Position numbers and translations under genes: made by a program
The notes under the pieces: generated by a model
Told to the model about the DNA's origin: nothing
Seen by the model: the letters and a program-made list of their open reading frames with translations, nothing else
Databases searched by the model: none
Source of the DNA: Tateyamaria sp947503385
Lineage (GTDB): Bacteria > Pseudomonadota > Alphaproteobacteria > Rhodobacterales > Rhodobacteraceae
Assembly: GCF_051195235.1 (NCBI RefSeq)
Contig: NZ_JBNFZM010000004.1
Span: 124,001-188,000 of the forward strand
Direction: 5' to 3'
Length of the DNA stretch: 64,000 nt
Shown here: positions 51,993 to 60,919 of the stretch, piece after piece
Layout: each line of letters starts with the position of its first letter
Numbering within the stretch: position 1 is the first letter of the stretch

Positions 51993-53365
51993 CGGCGGCG
52001 GCGCGCCGGGCGCGGTTTCACGCGCGCCTCGATCATGTCGTAGACCTTGCCGACAATATCCTTGCCCGTCGCGTTCTCGATCCCCTCAAATCCGGGCGAA
52101 GAGTTCACTTCGAGCACCTTCGGCCCCGTCTCGGACCGCAGCAGGTCCACACCCGCCTTGCCCAGTCCAAAGGCCCGCGCCGCGCGCACCGCCGTTTCAC
52201 GCTCTTCCTTGCTGATGCGCACCGATTTGGCCGACCCGCCCCGGTGCAGGTTCGACCGGAAATCGCCCTCTGCCCCCGTCCGTTTCATCGACGCAACCAC
52301 CCGGCCATCCACCACAAGACAGCGGATGTCCTCGCCCGCCGCCTCCTTGACGAAATCCTGCACGAGGAAGTTGGCGCGCAACCCCCGGAAGGCGTCAATC
52401 ACGGATTCCGCCGCCTTTTTGGTCTCGGCCAGCACCACGCCCTTGCCTTGGGTCGATTCCAGCAATTTGACGATCACAGGGGCCGTGCCCACCAGCCCCA
52501 TGATGTTGGCCGTGTCCAATGGTGAGGCGGCAAAGGCCGTCGTCGGCATCCCGATCCGTTTGGCGGCAAGGATCTGGTGCGCGTGCAGCTTGTCCCGGCT
52601 GGCCGTGATCCCGTCCGCGCCGTTCACGCAATAGGTCCCGATCGTCTCGAACTGTCGGATCACCGCCGTCCCATAGGCGGTGACGGATGCACCGATGCGC
52701 GGGATCACCGCGTCGTAGCGGGGCAAGCGTTTGCCGTCGTAATGCACTTCGGGTGCCATCGCGTTAATCGCCATATAACAACGGGTTGTATTGATAACCT
52801 CAACCGTGTGCCCGCGCGCCTCGCCGACCGAAACCAGACGGCGGGTGGAATAATTGTCCTCCCGGCTCAGCACCGCGATGCGCAGCGACCGGGACGGGGC
52901 CGCCTTGCGCATGGCCGACGAATGGTAGACGTCGAAATTCAGATCGGGCTGCAACCGCTTTTCCGACGCGGTGATCGAAATGTGGTCCTGCAACGCCTGC
53001 CGCCCCAGCAGCATCCGCGAATTCATCGACGACCGGTCCGTCAGCGTCACCTCGATCGGCCATGACTGGCCCGCCACCTCCAGCCGCGTCTCGATCACAT
53101 AGCGCAACTCGCTCTCGCCATTGGACGATGTGACTTCGCGTCGGTCGAGAATGGGGGCCGAACAGGTGATCGAGATGTGGTCCTTGCCCGGCACGGGATG
53201 CACATTGAACCGCACCTTGGGGGCCTTGTCAGAACCAAAGACTTCGATGTCATAGGCGTGCAATGCAGATGTCCGCGCGCCCGTGTCCACCTTGGCCTTG
53301 AGCGCGGGCAAACCCAGTTCGGGCAAGCTGATCCACTCTTCCCAACCGAAATTCAACGTCTCCAT
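51989..53365 (-). CDS. RimB-RimK fusion: retropepsin-like domain plus ATP-grasp S6-glutamate ligase
   Basis: A 458-residue two-domain protein. Residues 1-150 are a RimB-like (PF05618) domain with the aspartic-protease-like motif KVDTGARTSALHA and later SRMLLGRQAL. Residues about 165-450 are a RimK-type ATP-grasp ligase (GITASRDKLHAHQILAAKRI, PVIVKLLESTQGKGVVLAET, SMKRTGAEGDFRSNLHRGG, VLEVNSSPGFEGIENATG). RimK adds glutamates to ribosomal protein S6 and RimB trims them; here both are in one chain. A perfect AAGGAGGT site precedes the ATG. Confidence 0.88.
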   Translation of the reverse strand: METLNFGWEEWISLPELGLPALKAKVDTGARTSALHAYDIEVFGSDKAPKVRFNVHPVPGKDHISITCSAPILDRREVTSSNGESELRYVIETRLEVAGQSWPIEVTLTDRSSMNSRMLLGRQALQDHISITASEKRLQPDLNFDVYHSSAMRKAAPSRSLRIAVLSREDNYSTRRLVSVGEARGHTVEVINTTRCYMAINAMAPEVHYDGKRLPRYDAVIPRIGASVTAYGTAVIRQFETIGTYCVNGADGITASRDKLHAHQILAAKRIGMPTTAFAASPLDTANIMGLVGTAPVIVKLLESTQGKGVVLAETKKAAESVIDAFRGLRANFLVQDFVKEAAGEDIRCLVVDGRVVASMKRTGAEGDFRSNLHRGGSAKSVRISKEERETAVRAARAFGLGKAGVDLLRSETGPKVLEVNSSPGFEGIENATGKDIVGKVYDMIEARVKPRPARRRR

Positions 53366-53427
53366 CCTGACCTCCTTGTGATCAAGCGACCGGCGTAACA
53401 TGACAGGCGGGTGATGGCTAGCGCCTG

Positions 53428-53943
53428 TCAGGGGGCGTCATACATCGCCAGCATCTGTAGGTCCGTGGGGTCCGGCGATAGGCCTGCGCTGGTCAGCATG
53501 GCGTGAACCTGCCCGCGGTGATGGGTCTGGTGATTGAACAGATGTGCGACATTGAATCCGCAACCTGTCTCGACCGTGTCCGGTCCGCGCTGCCACGGCA
53601 CCGCACGGTCCAGATCGGCGTGCCGCAGCGCATCCGCCCACGCGACGATGTCATCATCCAGCGCGGCCCGTTCGGACCGGTAGGTGCCCCAATCGCGCGG
53701 CGCATCCGTGTAGGGGTGGCGCGCGCCGATCCGCTCTGCCGCGGCCCGGTCGCCGGTCAACCGGGCCAGCCAGACGCGGTCATCCCACAGAATGTGGTTC
53801 AACGTCCCGGCGATGGAGCCAAAGAAAGCCCCGCGATCCTGCCAGCGCGCCGCATCCGTCAGCCTGTCCGCAGCCGCCACAAGCGACCGGTTCTGCCACC
53901 GATTGTACCGCGCCATCATGCGCGCAAATTCCAGCGTGACCAT
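53428..53943 (-). CDS. DinB family protein
   Basis: A 171-residue four-helix protein of the DinB/YfiT-like family. The three metal-binding histidines are in TLNHILWDD, and in FNHQTHHRGQVHAML. Such proteins are metal-dependent transferases or thiol-linked enzymes of mostly unknown substrate. The start at 53943 is preceded by AAAGG. It is followed after 62 bases by the RimB-RimK gene on the same strand. Confidence 0.87.
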   Translation of the reverse strand: MVTLEFARMMARYNRWQNRSLVAAADRLTDAARWQDRGAFFGSIAGTLNHILWDDRVWLARLTGDRAAAERIGARHPYTDAPRDWGTYRSERAALDDDIVAWADALRHADLDRAVPWQRGPDTVETGCGFNVAHLFNHQTHHRGQVHAMLTSAGLSPDPTDLQMLAMYDAP

Positions 53944-54049
53944 GGGGTGCCTTTCGTCCCGTTCCTGCATCCCATAGCCGAAACCGCGCCTGCGCGGCCA
54001 GTGCCATGGGGCGGTGCCGCGGGGCGCGCCCGCAGCACCGCCGCTTGCG

Positions 54050-55249
54050 TCACACGACGTTGAAGTCCGGCCCATAGGGATAGCCGGTGATGTTTTCAGC
54101 CCCGTCCTCGGTGATGATCAGGATGTCATGCTCGCGGTAGCCGCCCGCGCCGGGCTGGCCTTCGGGAATCGTCAGCATCGGCTCCATCGAGATGACCATG
54201 CCGGGCGCCAGCACCGTGTCGATATCCTCGCGCAACTCCAGCCCCGCCTCTCGCCCGTAATAATGCGACAGCACCCCGAACGAATGACCATAGCCAAAGC
54301 TGCGATATTGCAGCAGGCCACGTTCGGCAAAGAATGCGTTGATGCTTTCGGTGATATCTGCGCAGCGCGCGCCGGGCCGCAGCAGGCGCATCCCGTGTTC
54401 ATGGGCGGCCACATTCGCCTCCCAGATGGTCAGGCTGGCCGGGTCCACGGTTTCGACAAACATCGTGCGTTCCAGTGCCGTGTAGTAGCCGCTGATCATC
54501 GGAAAGGTGTTGAGGCTCAGGATATCGCCCCGCGCCAGCACGCGGGCCGTGACCGGGTTATGTGCGCCGTCGGTGTTGATCCCGGATTGGAACCAGACCC
54601 ATGTGTCGCGGTATTCGGCATCGGGAAAGCGTTTGGCGATTTCCAGCTCCATTGCGTCGCGGCCCGCCATGGCCACGTCAATCTCGCGCGTGCCTGCGCG
54701 CACGGCCTCGCGCACCGCGTAGCCGCCCACATCCGCCACCTGCGCACCCGCCCGGATCAGGGCGATTTCGGCGTCGGATTTGTGCATCCGCTGGCGCATC
54801 GTGGCCGGGGCCATATCCACCGTGGCGGCCGGGCACAGAACATCGTCCAGCAGCGCCTTCTGGGCCAGCGTCATGTGATCGGCCTCGTAGCCGATGGTAC
54901 AACCGGGCCCGGTCACCGACAGGATGGCGCGCCAGTAGTTGTGCCGCCGCCAGTCGGTATAGGTGATGGTGTCACCATAGGCGCGCCGCCACGGCTGTGC
55001 GGCGTCAATGCCCGCGCCAAAGGTGACGGCATCCGTGGCGGTGACGACCATCCCATAGGGCCGCCCGAACGCGCAGTAGAGAAAGCCGCTGTAATAGGCC
55101 ACGCACTGCATCGAGGTCAGCAGGCAGGCGTCAACGCCGCGCGCGGCCATCGCTGCGCGCAGCCCCGTCAGCCGCGTTTCATATTCCGCGTCGGCAAAGG
55201 GGAGGGTCTTGGACCCTTGGTGAAATCGGTAAAAGTCTGGACGATCCAT
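54050..55249 (-). CDS. creatinase (creatine amidinohydrolase)
   Basis: A 399-residue pita-bread-fold hydrolase of the M24 family that splits creatine into sarcosine and urea. Segments match the Pseudomonas creatinase closely: FQSGINTDGAHNPVT (catalytic histidine), GDILSLNTFPMISGYYTALE, YRSFGYGHSFGVLSHYYGRE and GAGGYREHDILI. Metal-ligand aspartates of aminopeptidases are replaced, as expected for creatinase. The start at 55249 follows GAAGGAG; the very long open frame upstream of it is a shadow of tgt. No creatininase or sarcosine oxidase gene is adjacent. Confidence 0.94.
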   Translation of the reverse strand: MDRPDFYRFHQGSKTLPFADAEYETRLTGLRAAMAARGVDACLLTSMQCVAYYSGFLYCAFGRPYGMVVTATDAVTFGAGIDAAQPWRRAYGDTITYTDWRRHNYWRAILSVTGPGCTIGYEADHMTLAQKALLDDVLCPAATVDMAPATMRQRMHKSDAEIALIRAGAQVADVGGYAVREAVRAGTREIDVAMAGRDAMELEIAKRFPDAEYRDTWVWFQSGINTDGAHNPVTARVLARGDILSLNTFPMISGYYTALERTMFVETVDPASLTIWEANVAAHEHGMRLLRPGARCADITESINAFFAERGLLQYRSFGYGHSFGVLSHYYGREAGLELREDIDTVLAPGMVISMEPMLTIPEGQPGAGGYREHDILIITEDGAENITGYPYGPDFNVV

Positions 55250-55550
55250 CGCGTGGCTCCTTCGGTCCAAAGCCGCGGTCGCCACCTGAAGGGAAACGGT
55301 CCCTTCCCGTACCGCACACGGCAAAGAAAAGTCCCGGCGTTCAGGAATGTGGATACGGGCTTTGCACGCAACCCGCGTGCCGGCGACGCCATCGCCCGCC
55401 CGTGGCACCGGTGTATCCGCTTTTGGCCACCGATCAAGACCGAAGTGATGAGGTGCTGATATGGCCGCGCGCGTCGCTGCGGCACCGGCGCGGGTCATCG
55501 CGCGCTTTCTGCGCTTGCCCTTTGTTGCTGCGGCCCCGTGCGGGGCACTG

Positions 55551-55595
55551 TCCGTCCCCGTCTCTGTCCCCAAAAAATCCCCGCCGGAGGCTCCC
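55551..55595 (-). repeat. Dispersed repeat, GGGACAGAGAC-tail subtype
   Basis: Read on the minus strand: GGGAGCCTCCGGCGGGG, then ATTTTTTGGGGACAGAGACG and GGGACGG. The tail matches those at 20731 and 26971. Unlike the other copies, the GC-rich part is GGGAGCCTCC rather than a long GGGGGC-GCCCCC hairpin. Confidence 0.7.
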
Positions 55596-55725
55596 GTCCG
55601 TGCGGCACGCCATCCGCCCGGGCCCTTGTGGTCCGCAGGCCCGCCAAAGGCCGCCCGATTGGGTGCAAACCTTACCAAAGGGTTAATCCGCCTCTGTAAC
55701 CCATTGATATGCGGTGCGTGGACCA

Positions 55726-55744
55726 ATGTCCCAGCGTGGGACAT
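55726..55744. promoter_or_regulatory. Perfect palindrome upstream of tgt
   Basis: ATGTCCCA-GCG-TGGGACAT: 8-base arms with a 3-base centre, 67 bases before the tgt start and about 480 bases before creatinase. It could be an operator, or a hairpin in the tgt leader. The protein that reads it is unknown. Confidence 0.55.
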
Positions 55745-55810
55745 CGCCGGGACTTGGCACGGGGCAAGGGGGGCGATATGTGGGGGGCCTTGCAGGCTGA
55801 AAGGGCGGAT

Positions 55811-56938
55811 ATGGCAGGCTTTTCCTTTGATCTGAAGGCGACGGATGGCCGGGCGCGGACCGGCGTGATCTCGACCCCGCGGGGCCAGATCCGGACACCT
55901 GCCTTTATGCCCGTCGGCACGGCGGCCACGGTCAAGGCGATGCTGCCCGAAAGCGTGGCGGCCACGGGGGCCGACATCCTGCTGGGCAACACCTACCACC
56001 TGATGCTGCGCCCCACCGCCGAGCGGATCGACGCTCTGGGCGGGCTGCACACATTTATGAACTGGGACAAGCCGATCCTCACAGATTCCGGCGGCTTTCA
56101 AGTGATGAGCCTCGCGGGCCTGCGCAAGCTGACCGAAGAGGGCGTGACCTTCAAATCCCATATCGACGGCTCCAAACACGCCCTGACACCGGAACGCTCG
56201 ATGGAAATCCAGCGCCTGCTCGGCTCGGACATCGTGATGTGTTTTGACGAGTGCCCCGCATTGCCCGCCGACCGCGACCGGATCGCCGCCTCGATGCGCC
56301 TGTCGATGCGATGGGCGCAGCGGTCGCGGGACGCTTTTGGCGACCGGCCCGGCCATGCGCTTTTTGGCATCCAGCAGGGCGGGCTGGAGAAAGACCTGCG
56401 CGCCGAAAGCGCCGAGGCGCTGACAGGCATCGGCTTCGAAGGATACGCCGTGGGCGGCCTCGCCGTGGGCGAGGGCCAAGAGGCGATGTTCGGCTGCCTC
56501 GATTACGCCCCCGAACAGCTGCCCCGCGACAAGCCGCGCTATCTGATGGGCGTGGGCAAGCCCGACGACATCGTGGGCGCCGTGGCGCGTGGCATCGACA
56601 TGATGGACTGCGTGCTGCCCAGCCGGTCAGGGCGCACCGGTCAGGTCTTTACCCGCCGGGGCGTGGTCAACATCAAGAACGCCCGCCACGCGGATGACCC
56701 GCGCCCGCTCGACGAAAATTGCACCTGTCCCGCCTGCCGTAGCTACAGCCGCGCCTATCTGCACCACGTTTTCCGCGCCCAAGAGATGATCTCGGGGATG
56801 CTGCTGACATGGCATAACCTGCACTATTATCAGGATCTGATGGCCGGACTGCGCGACGCCATTGCCGACGCGCGCTTTGATGCCTTTCAGGCCGATTTCC
56901 ACGCGGGCCGGGCGATGGGGGATATTGAACCGCTCTGA
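55811..56938 (+). CDS. tgt: queuine tRNA-guanine transglycosylase
   Basis: A 375-residue zinc enzyme that exchanges guanine-34 for preQ1 in Asp/Asn/His/Tyr tRNAs. The active-site aspartate is in TDSGGFQVMSLA, the second nucleophile lies in GIDMMDCVLPSRSGRTGQ, and zinc is held by CTCPACRSYSRAYLHH. Start 55811 gives the usual AGFSFDLKATDG lead; an ATG at 55778 with AAGGGGGG before it is an alternative that adds 11 residues. Confidence 0.95.
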   Translation: MAGFSFDLKATDGRARTGVISTPRGQIRTPAFMPVGTAATVKAMLPESVAATGADILLGNTYHLMLRPTAERIDALGGLHTFMNWDKPILTDSGGFQVMSLAGLRKLTEEGVTFKSHIDGSKHALTPERSMEIQRLLGSDIVMCFDECPALPADRDRIAASMRLSMRWAQRSRDAFGDRPGHALFGIQQGGLEKDLRAESAEALTGIGFEGYAVGGLAVGEGQEAMFGCLDYAPEQLPRDKPRYLMGVGKPDDIVGAVARGIDMMDCVLPSRSGRTGQVFTRRGVVNIKNARHADDPRPLDENCTCPACRSYSRAYLHHVFRAQEMISGMLLTWHNLHYYQDLMAGLRDAIADARFDAFQADFHAGRAMGDIEPL

Positions 56939-56943
56939 GCCTG

Positions 56944-57903
56944 TCAGGGCGCGGGCAAGCCCAGCTGATTGACGCAGGCGCGGAAGGCGGGCAACCGCAG
57001 AACGGCGTCAAAGGCGATGCCGTGCAGCGATGCGGCGTCCGTCTCTATATCGGTGTGCGTTATCCCATCCAGCGCGCCGACAAAGCGCGCGGTGTCGGTC
57101 GCAAACCGGATGTCGATATCACGCGCAATGTCTGGCGTGAGCAGGCCAAGGGTCGGGTCCGGATCAAAAGCCTGCGCCGTTCTTATGATCTCGCCCAAGG
57201 CCGGGCGCGCGGACCCGTGGCCGGGATGTTGCGCATAGGCCAGCGCCACCAGCACAAAGGCGGAAGGCGCGCGGTTCTGTCGGGGCGCTGTGTCAGAGGG
57301 TATCATACCGTCCGGCACAATGGACCGCATCACCGTGTCGACAATCGGCGGGCCGTGTGGGCGGATAAAGTGAAGCCGCACGGCGTTCGTGCCGACGCGG
57401 CTCTGCCAGTGTTCCAGAATGTCTGCGAACGCTCCGCCATTTTGGATCAGCGGGCTGTCCAAAAAAGACGCCAGATCATCATAAAGTCCCGCCGCACGGA
57501 CCATCTGCGCATAGACCGCCACGAACAGCGCCGCACGCGGGCGCAGGATCAGATGGACTGTCACCGTCGCGCAGGCATCAAACACCCAATCCAGATCAGT
57601 CTTGTGCTCGGGATGCGTCAACGCCTCGCTCGACAACAGCACGCGGGGGGCGCCGGGTGCGGCGAGGGCCGCGCGCAGGCGGTCCGCGGCACCCTCAAAG
57701 TCGAATTGCCGCGCGCCCCAGCGGGCCGCGTCGGGCCGCTGGCTGAGTGCGAAAGGTGTCAAATTGCCTGCCGCGCCGGATCCGAGGTCCGGATAGTCCA
57801 GCCCCTGTGCCAACAGCGCGTCGCGATGCGTCGCCAGATAAGTCTGCAACGAGGTCGAGGCGCATTTGCCAAGGCCGACATGCAGGTGCAAATGCGGTTT
57901 CAT
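56944..57903 (-). CDS. sulfotransferase-like protein
   Basis: A 319-residue protein beginning LHLHVGLGKCASTSLQTYL, which matches the 5'-phosphosulfate-binding loop of bacterial sulfotransferases; VLLSSEALTHPE and ILRPRAALFVAVYAQM resemble the 3'-phosphate-binding strand. The sequence is otherwise divergent. The start 57903 opens directly into the P-loop strand. A related domain occurs in the fused protein at 58218-60404. Substrate unknown; a glycan or lipid is possible. Confidence 0.65.
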   Translation of the reverse strand: MKPHLHLHVGLGKCASTSLQTYLATHRDALLAQGLDYPDLGSGAAGNLTPFALSQRPDAARWGARQFDFEGAADRLRAALAAPGAPRVLLSSEALTHPEHKTDLDWVFDACATVTVHLILRPRAALFVAVYAQMVRAAGLYDDLASFLDSPLIQNGGAFADILEHWQSRVGTNAVRLHFIRPHGPPIVDTVMRSIVPDGMIPSDTAPRQNRAPSAFVLVALAYAQHPGHGSARPALGEIIRTAQAFDPDPTLGLLTPDIARDIDIRFATDTARFVGALDGITHTDIETDAASLHGIAFDAVLRLPAFRACVNQLGLPAP

Positions 57904-57974
57904 ACATCCGTTCCGCAAGACTGTCCCGGCACCAGCGCCGGGGGAGGTCCGGGGGGCTTAGCACTGTTTGACCA

Positions 57975-57990
57975 TGAGTTCGAGAACTCA
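57975..57990. promoter_or_regulatory. Palindrome TGAGTTC-GA-GAACTCA
   Basis: A perfect 7-base inverted repeat with a 2-base centre, 72 bases upstream of the sulfotransferase-like gene and 118 bases upstream of the tiny ORF at 58108. Operator-like; no known motif matched. Confidence 0.45.
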
Positions 57991-58107
57991 CCGCCATGTG
58001 GCGCACCCCCGCATCCCGAGGGGCGCAATGGTCAGGAATTCCACCATGCACGGATGGCCGCGCACCCCCTATATTCAACGCAGTCACAAGCCCTGGGGAG
58101 GGATGTC

Positions 58108-58176
58108 ATGCAGTTTACAATTGTTGCCTTTAGCTGGTTTGCCGTGTCGATGCTTGCAGTGCTGACGCTCGTCTGA
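58108..58176 (+). CDS. 22-residue hydrophobic peptide
   Basis: ATG at 58108 follows a strong GGGGAGGGATGTC ribosome site. The product is one predicted membrane span (QFTIVAFSWFAVSMLAVLTL). It sits between the sulfotransferase-like gene and the glycosyltransferase-sulfotransferase gene. Too short for family assignment; the ribosome site and composition favour a real mini-protein. Confidence 0.4.
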   Translation: MQFTIVAFSWFAVSMLAVLTLV

Positions 58177-58217
58177 TCACTGTTTAGCGGCGGTTCGGGG
58201 CTGTCACGCCCTCCCCA

Positions 58218-60404
58218 TCAATCTTCTTTCAATAGCAGTCGGTCCAACAGGCGCACCAGCCACGGGCGCGGTCGGATAACAAAGGCGTAGCGGTTGCGGC
58301 CTGTGCGCGGCGGTCCTTTTGCGGGCGCGCTTGCTGGTGTGCGCAGCGGAGCCGGGGCGTCCACATCACCGGCCACTTGAACGCCGACATCCGTCAAAAC
58401 GTCCAGACAATCACCCGGTATCGGTCCCGGTGGCACCCAGTCTTCGTTCGCCAATGCCGCGCGCCACGCGTTCATATCCGGCGCATAGCCGCGTGCGGCG
58501 CAAAAATCATCGCTTCGTTCCGCAAAATCGGCCACGATTTCTGCGCGTCGGTCCGGGGACAGCAGGCTGTGCCGTGTGCCGCCCACAGGCGGCGCGGCAA
58601 AATATGTGTCAAGCAGGGTGCGTCGCCGCGCTTGATTGGCAACGAGCACATTCACCATCTGGAGCAGACGCACGCTGTCGCGGTCCGGTGTCGGGTATTG
58701 CGGCGCGTCTGTTGTCGGCAAGGCGGGCAGGCCCGCCGCGCTGGCAAAGCTGGCCCAGACGCCGTCATCCCGGCGGGCCGCATCAAAATCATAAAGGGTC
58801 ACGGGGTGGCCCGTGGCGGCCTCGAACGGGGCAAAGAGGGCAGGCATATCTGTCAGCCTGTCCGCGTGATCCACCAGCATCTCGGGCAGACTGCGTGCGC
58901 CGCCGGGATGGGCTGAGGCGACCCATTCGGCGTGGAACGCCTCGATATAGGCATGGGGCGCGCGCAGGGCGGCAATCACATCGATATTCGCCCATGTGCC
59001 CAACCGCTGAAACAGTTGCGCGATCCGTGCATCGCGGTCCGGTTCGGTGGGAAAGGACAGGTTTTCGGCAGACAGCACGACGGTGCGCGCGGGGCTCGCG
59101 GACACCTCGTCATGGAACGCGCGCCACAGTGCGTCGTCCCCATCGCGCAGGGCGCGTACCAGCCCCTGATGCCCGGACAGTGCCCCGCGGCGCCCCGGGA
59201 CGGCACGGTCGAACCCGGTTTCAGGCACCAGCACACCCGCGCGGGCGAGGGCGTCGCGGTGATGCAGCAGGTGGTGCTGCACAAAGGTTGTTCCAGTCTT
59301 GTGCAGGCCGATATGCAGGACCAGCCGCCGTTGCGGTTGGTCGCGCGCGGGCAGGGGGGCAGGCCGCGGCGCACATTCATCCATCAGGCGCTGTGCCTTG
59401 ACATAGTCGCCCGTGCGCCACGCCTTGTGCAGCGCGAAAAACCGCGCGCGATTGATCAGGCCATGCCGTGTCCGCATCCCGACACGGGATGTGGCGGACA
59501 CCATGGGATCGGCAAAAATGTCGTGACCAAAGCTGTCATCGCCGAGCAGCGCAGGGATGCGCGCCGCCATATCGGCATAGTCCACGTCACCCGCTGCCAG
59601 ATACGGCAGGATGTCCATATCCCAGATCAGGCGCGACACAGTGTTGAACAATTCCCGTTTTTCGAACCGTAGCGGCAGGTCTTGGGCGCGCATGTGGTCC
59701 ATGCATTTTTCCAGCAACTGCACTTGCAGCAGATGTGTCTCGGCTGTGGTGGCCTGCGACGAAATAGAACCCGCCCGCCGCCGCCAGACCCGCACAGGCT
59801 GTCCCAGAAACGCGATCCGCCGCGCAGCGGTCACGGCGTGCAAGACAAACAGCCGGTCTTCGAATTTGCGCTGTTCAGGGTCAAACCACAGGTCATTGTC
59901 CGCAAGGAATTCCGCGCGGTAGACGCTGGACCACGACGACACGATGAACTGCGCCTCTTGCGCGGTCATGCGCCCATCCACCACACGGCGGCTCAGGTGC
60001 AGGCGCGCATCGCGGTGCAGCACCTTGGTATGGACAGAGCTTTCGGCTCCGAGATAGCAGGCGGCATGGGTGATATCGGCGCCGGTCTCATGGGCATAGG
60101 CCAGCTGTGCGGCCAAACCGCCGGGCGTGTAGTAATCGTCGGCATCCAGAAAGGCGATATGCGTGCCGTTGGCAGCCGTGATGCCCGTGTTGCGCGCCGC
60201 AGACAGCCCACGGTTTTCGAGGTGATGAATGACCCGCGCGCCGAACCCGTCGGTCAGAGCGGCAAGGTCATCCCGTCCAAACGCATCCGGATTGTCGTTC
60301 ACGACAATCAGTTCAACATCATCCAGGCCCTGATTGCGCACAGACCGGAGAGCCGCGCGCAGAAATGCGGTTTCGTTGTAAAAGGGGACAATTACGCTCA
60401 GCAC
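58218..60404 (-). CDS. glycosyltransferase family 2 fused to a sulfotransferase-like domain
   Basis: A 728-residue protein with GTG start. Residues 1-320 form a GT2 domain: SVIVPFYNETAFLRAALRSV, LIVVNDNPDAF, RGLSAARNTGI and the DXD-like AFLDADDYYTPGG. Residues about 365-650 form a sulfotransferase-like domain beginning VLHIGLHKTGTTFVQHHLL (phosphosulfate loop), followed by VLSAENLSFP and VIAALRAPHAYIEAFH. No membrane segments. A single protein that might transfer a sugar and a sulfate group suggests synthesis of a sulfated surface glycan. Substrates unknown. Confidence 0.8.
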   Translation of the reverse strand: MLSVIVPFYNETAFLRAALRSVRNQGLDDVELIVVNDNPDAFGRDDLAALTDGFGARVIHHLENRGLSAARNTGITAANGTHIAFLDADDYYTPGGLAAQLAYAHETGADITHAACYLGAESSVHTKVLHRDARLHLSRRVVDGRMTAQEAQFIVSSWSSVYRAEFLADNDLWFDPEQRKFEDRLFVLHAVTAARRIAFLGQPVRVWRRRAGSISSQATTAETHLLQVQLLEKCMDHMRAQDLPLRFEKRELFNTVSRLIWDMDILPYLAAGDVDYADMAARIPALLGDDSFGHDIFADPMVSATSRVGMRTRHGLINRARFFALHKAWRTGDYVKAQRLMDECAPRPAPLPARDQPQRRLVLHIGLHKTGTTFVQHHLLHHRDALARAGVLVPETGFDRAVPGRRGALSGHQGLVRALRDGDDALWRAFHDEVSASPARTVVLSAENLSFPTEPDRDARIAQLFQRLGTWANIDVIAALRAPHAYIEAFHAEWVASAHPGGARSLPEMLVDHADRLTDMPALFAPFEAATGHPVTLYDFDAARRDDGVWASFASAAGLPALPTTDAPQYPTPDRDSVRLLQMVNVLVANQARRRTLLDTYFAAPPVGGTRHSLLSPDRRAEIVADFAERSDDFCAARGYAPDMNAWRAALANEDWVPPGPIPGDCLDVLTDVGVQVAGDVDAPAPLRTPASAPAKGPPRTGRNRYAFVIRPRPWLVRLLDRLLLKED

Positions 60405-60425
60405 TGTGGGACGCCTTGGACCGGC

Positions 60426-60545
60426 TTACATGCTGACCGGATCCTCGTCACCCGTCCCATCGTCGGTCGGTGCATCCGTGTCGCTGTCCACTGAAAACGC
60501 AGACAGCAACGCAAACAGTGCCAAAAGTATAATCGTCGGGTCCAT
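60426..60545 (-). CDS. 39-residue hydrophobic/acidic peptide
   Basis: An ORF that encodes DPTIILLALFALLSAFSVDS, a membrane span, followed by an acidic tail (DTDAPTDDGTGDEDPVSM). A G-rich site (GGGGGGGTG) precedes the ATG at 60545. It ends 21 bases before the fused glycosyltransferase gene on the same strand, so it may head that transcript. The pattern resembles N-termini of Roseobacter RTX-like proteins, but no repeat region follows. Confidence 0.45.
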   Translation of the reverse strand: MDPTIILLALFALLSAFSVDSDTDAPTDDGTGDEDPVSM

Positions 60546-60919
60546 ACAAACACCCCCCCAGGCGTTACAGGACCACAGATATCAGACGAAGCGGTCGCGA
60601 TAAATTGATTCGAATGCGAGTGAACGGATTTCTTTAGGTTTTTTCGGCACGCTTGACGGGAATTTAAGGATTGCGCAGTGATTGTTTCGACATGGCGAAC
60701 AATCGCGACCGCATGTCACCGCGCGTCGAATGGCAGCATTTGTTATAAAAATCTGGGGACAGTTTGGCTGATGGCATTGCGCCGCTGCGTCTGCCCGGTC
60801 ATGGTGCGCCTTGAAACAACAGGGCGCGCACCACAGGTATAAGCGTCCGATGCAAGGAGCCAGCCAATGGTCGCCGCCAAGCGGGGCCGCGCTGTCTTGC
60901 CAATGATAAGGAAATGAGC
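60546..60919. other. Promoter region of lon and upstream spacer
   Basis: 374 bases with no supported gene. The first 60 bases are A/T-rich compared with the surroundings, as expected for divergent promoters. The rest leads to lon and holds a heat-shock-type promoter candidate at 60810-60838. Confidence 0.6.
60810..60838 (+). promoter_or_regulatory. Candidate RpoH (sigma-32) promoter of lon
   Basis: CTTGAAA at 60810-60816 is followed after 14 bases by CCACAGGT (60831-60838), a partial match to the CCCCATNT -10 of sigma-32 promoters. It lies about 80 bases upstream of lon, a known heat-shock gene. The -35 is good and the -10 weak. Confidence 0.4.

Larger units (their letters stand above)
55250..55810. 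other. Gene-free spacer between creatinase and tgt with a repeat and a palindrome
   Basis: 561 bases carrying promoters for the divergent creatinase and tgt genes. It holds one copy of the dispersed repeat (55551-55595) and a perfect 19-base palindrome (55726-55744). Open frames across it lack start signals and coding bias. Confidence 0.6.

Noticed and set aside
55250..56479. Upstream extension of the creatinase frame to about 809 residues
   Set aside because: The extra part is antisense to tgt and to non-coding spacer. Family length and the GAAGGAG site place the start at 55249.
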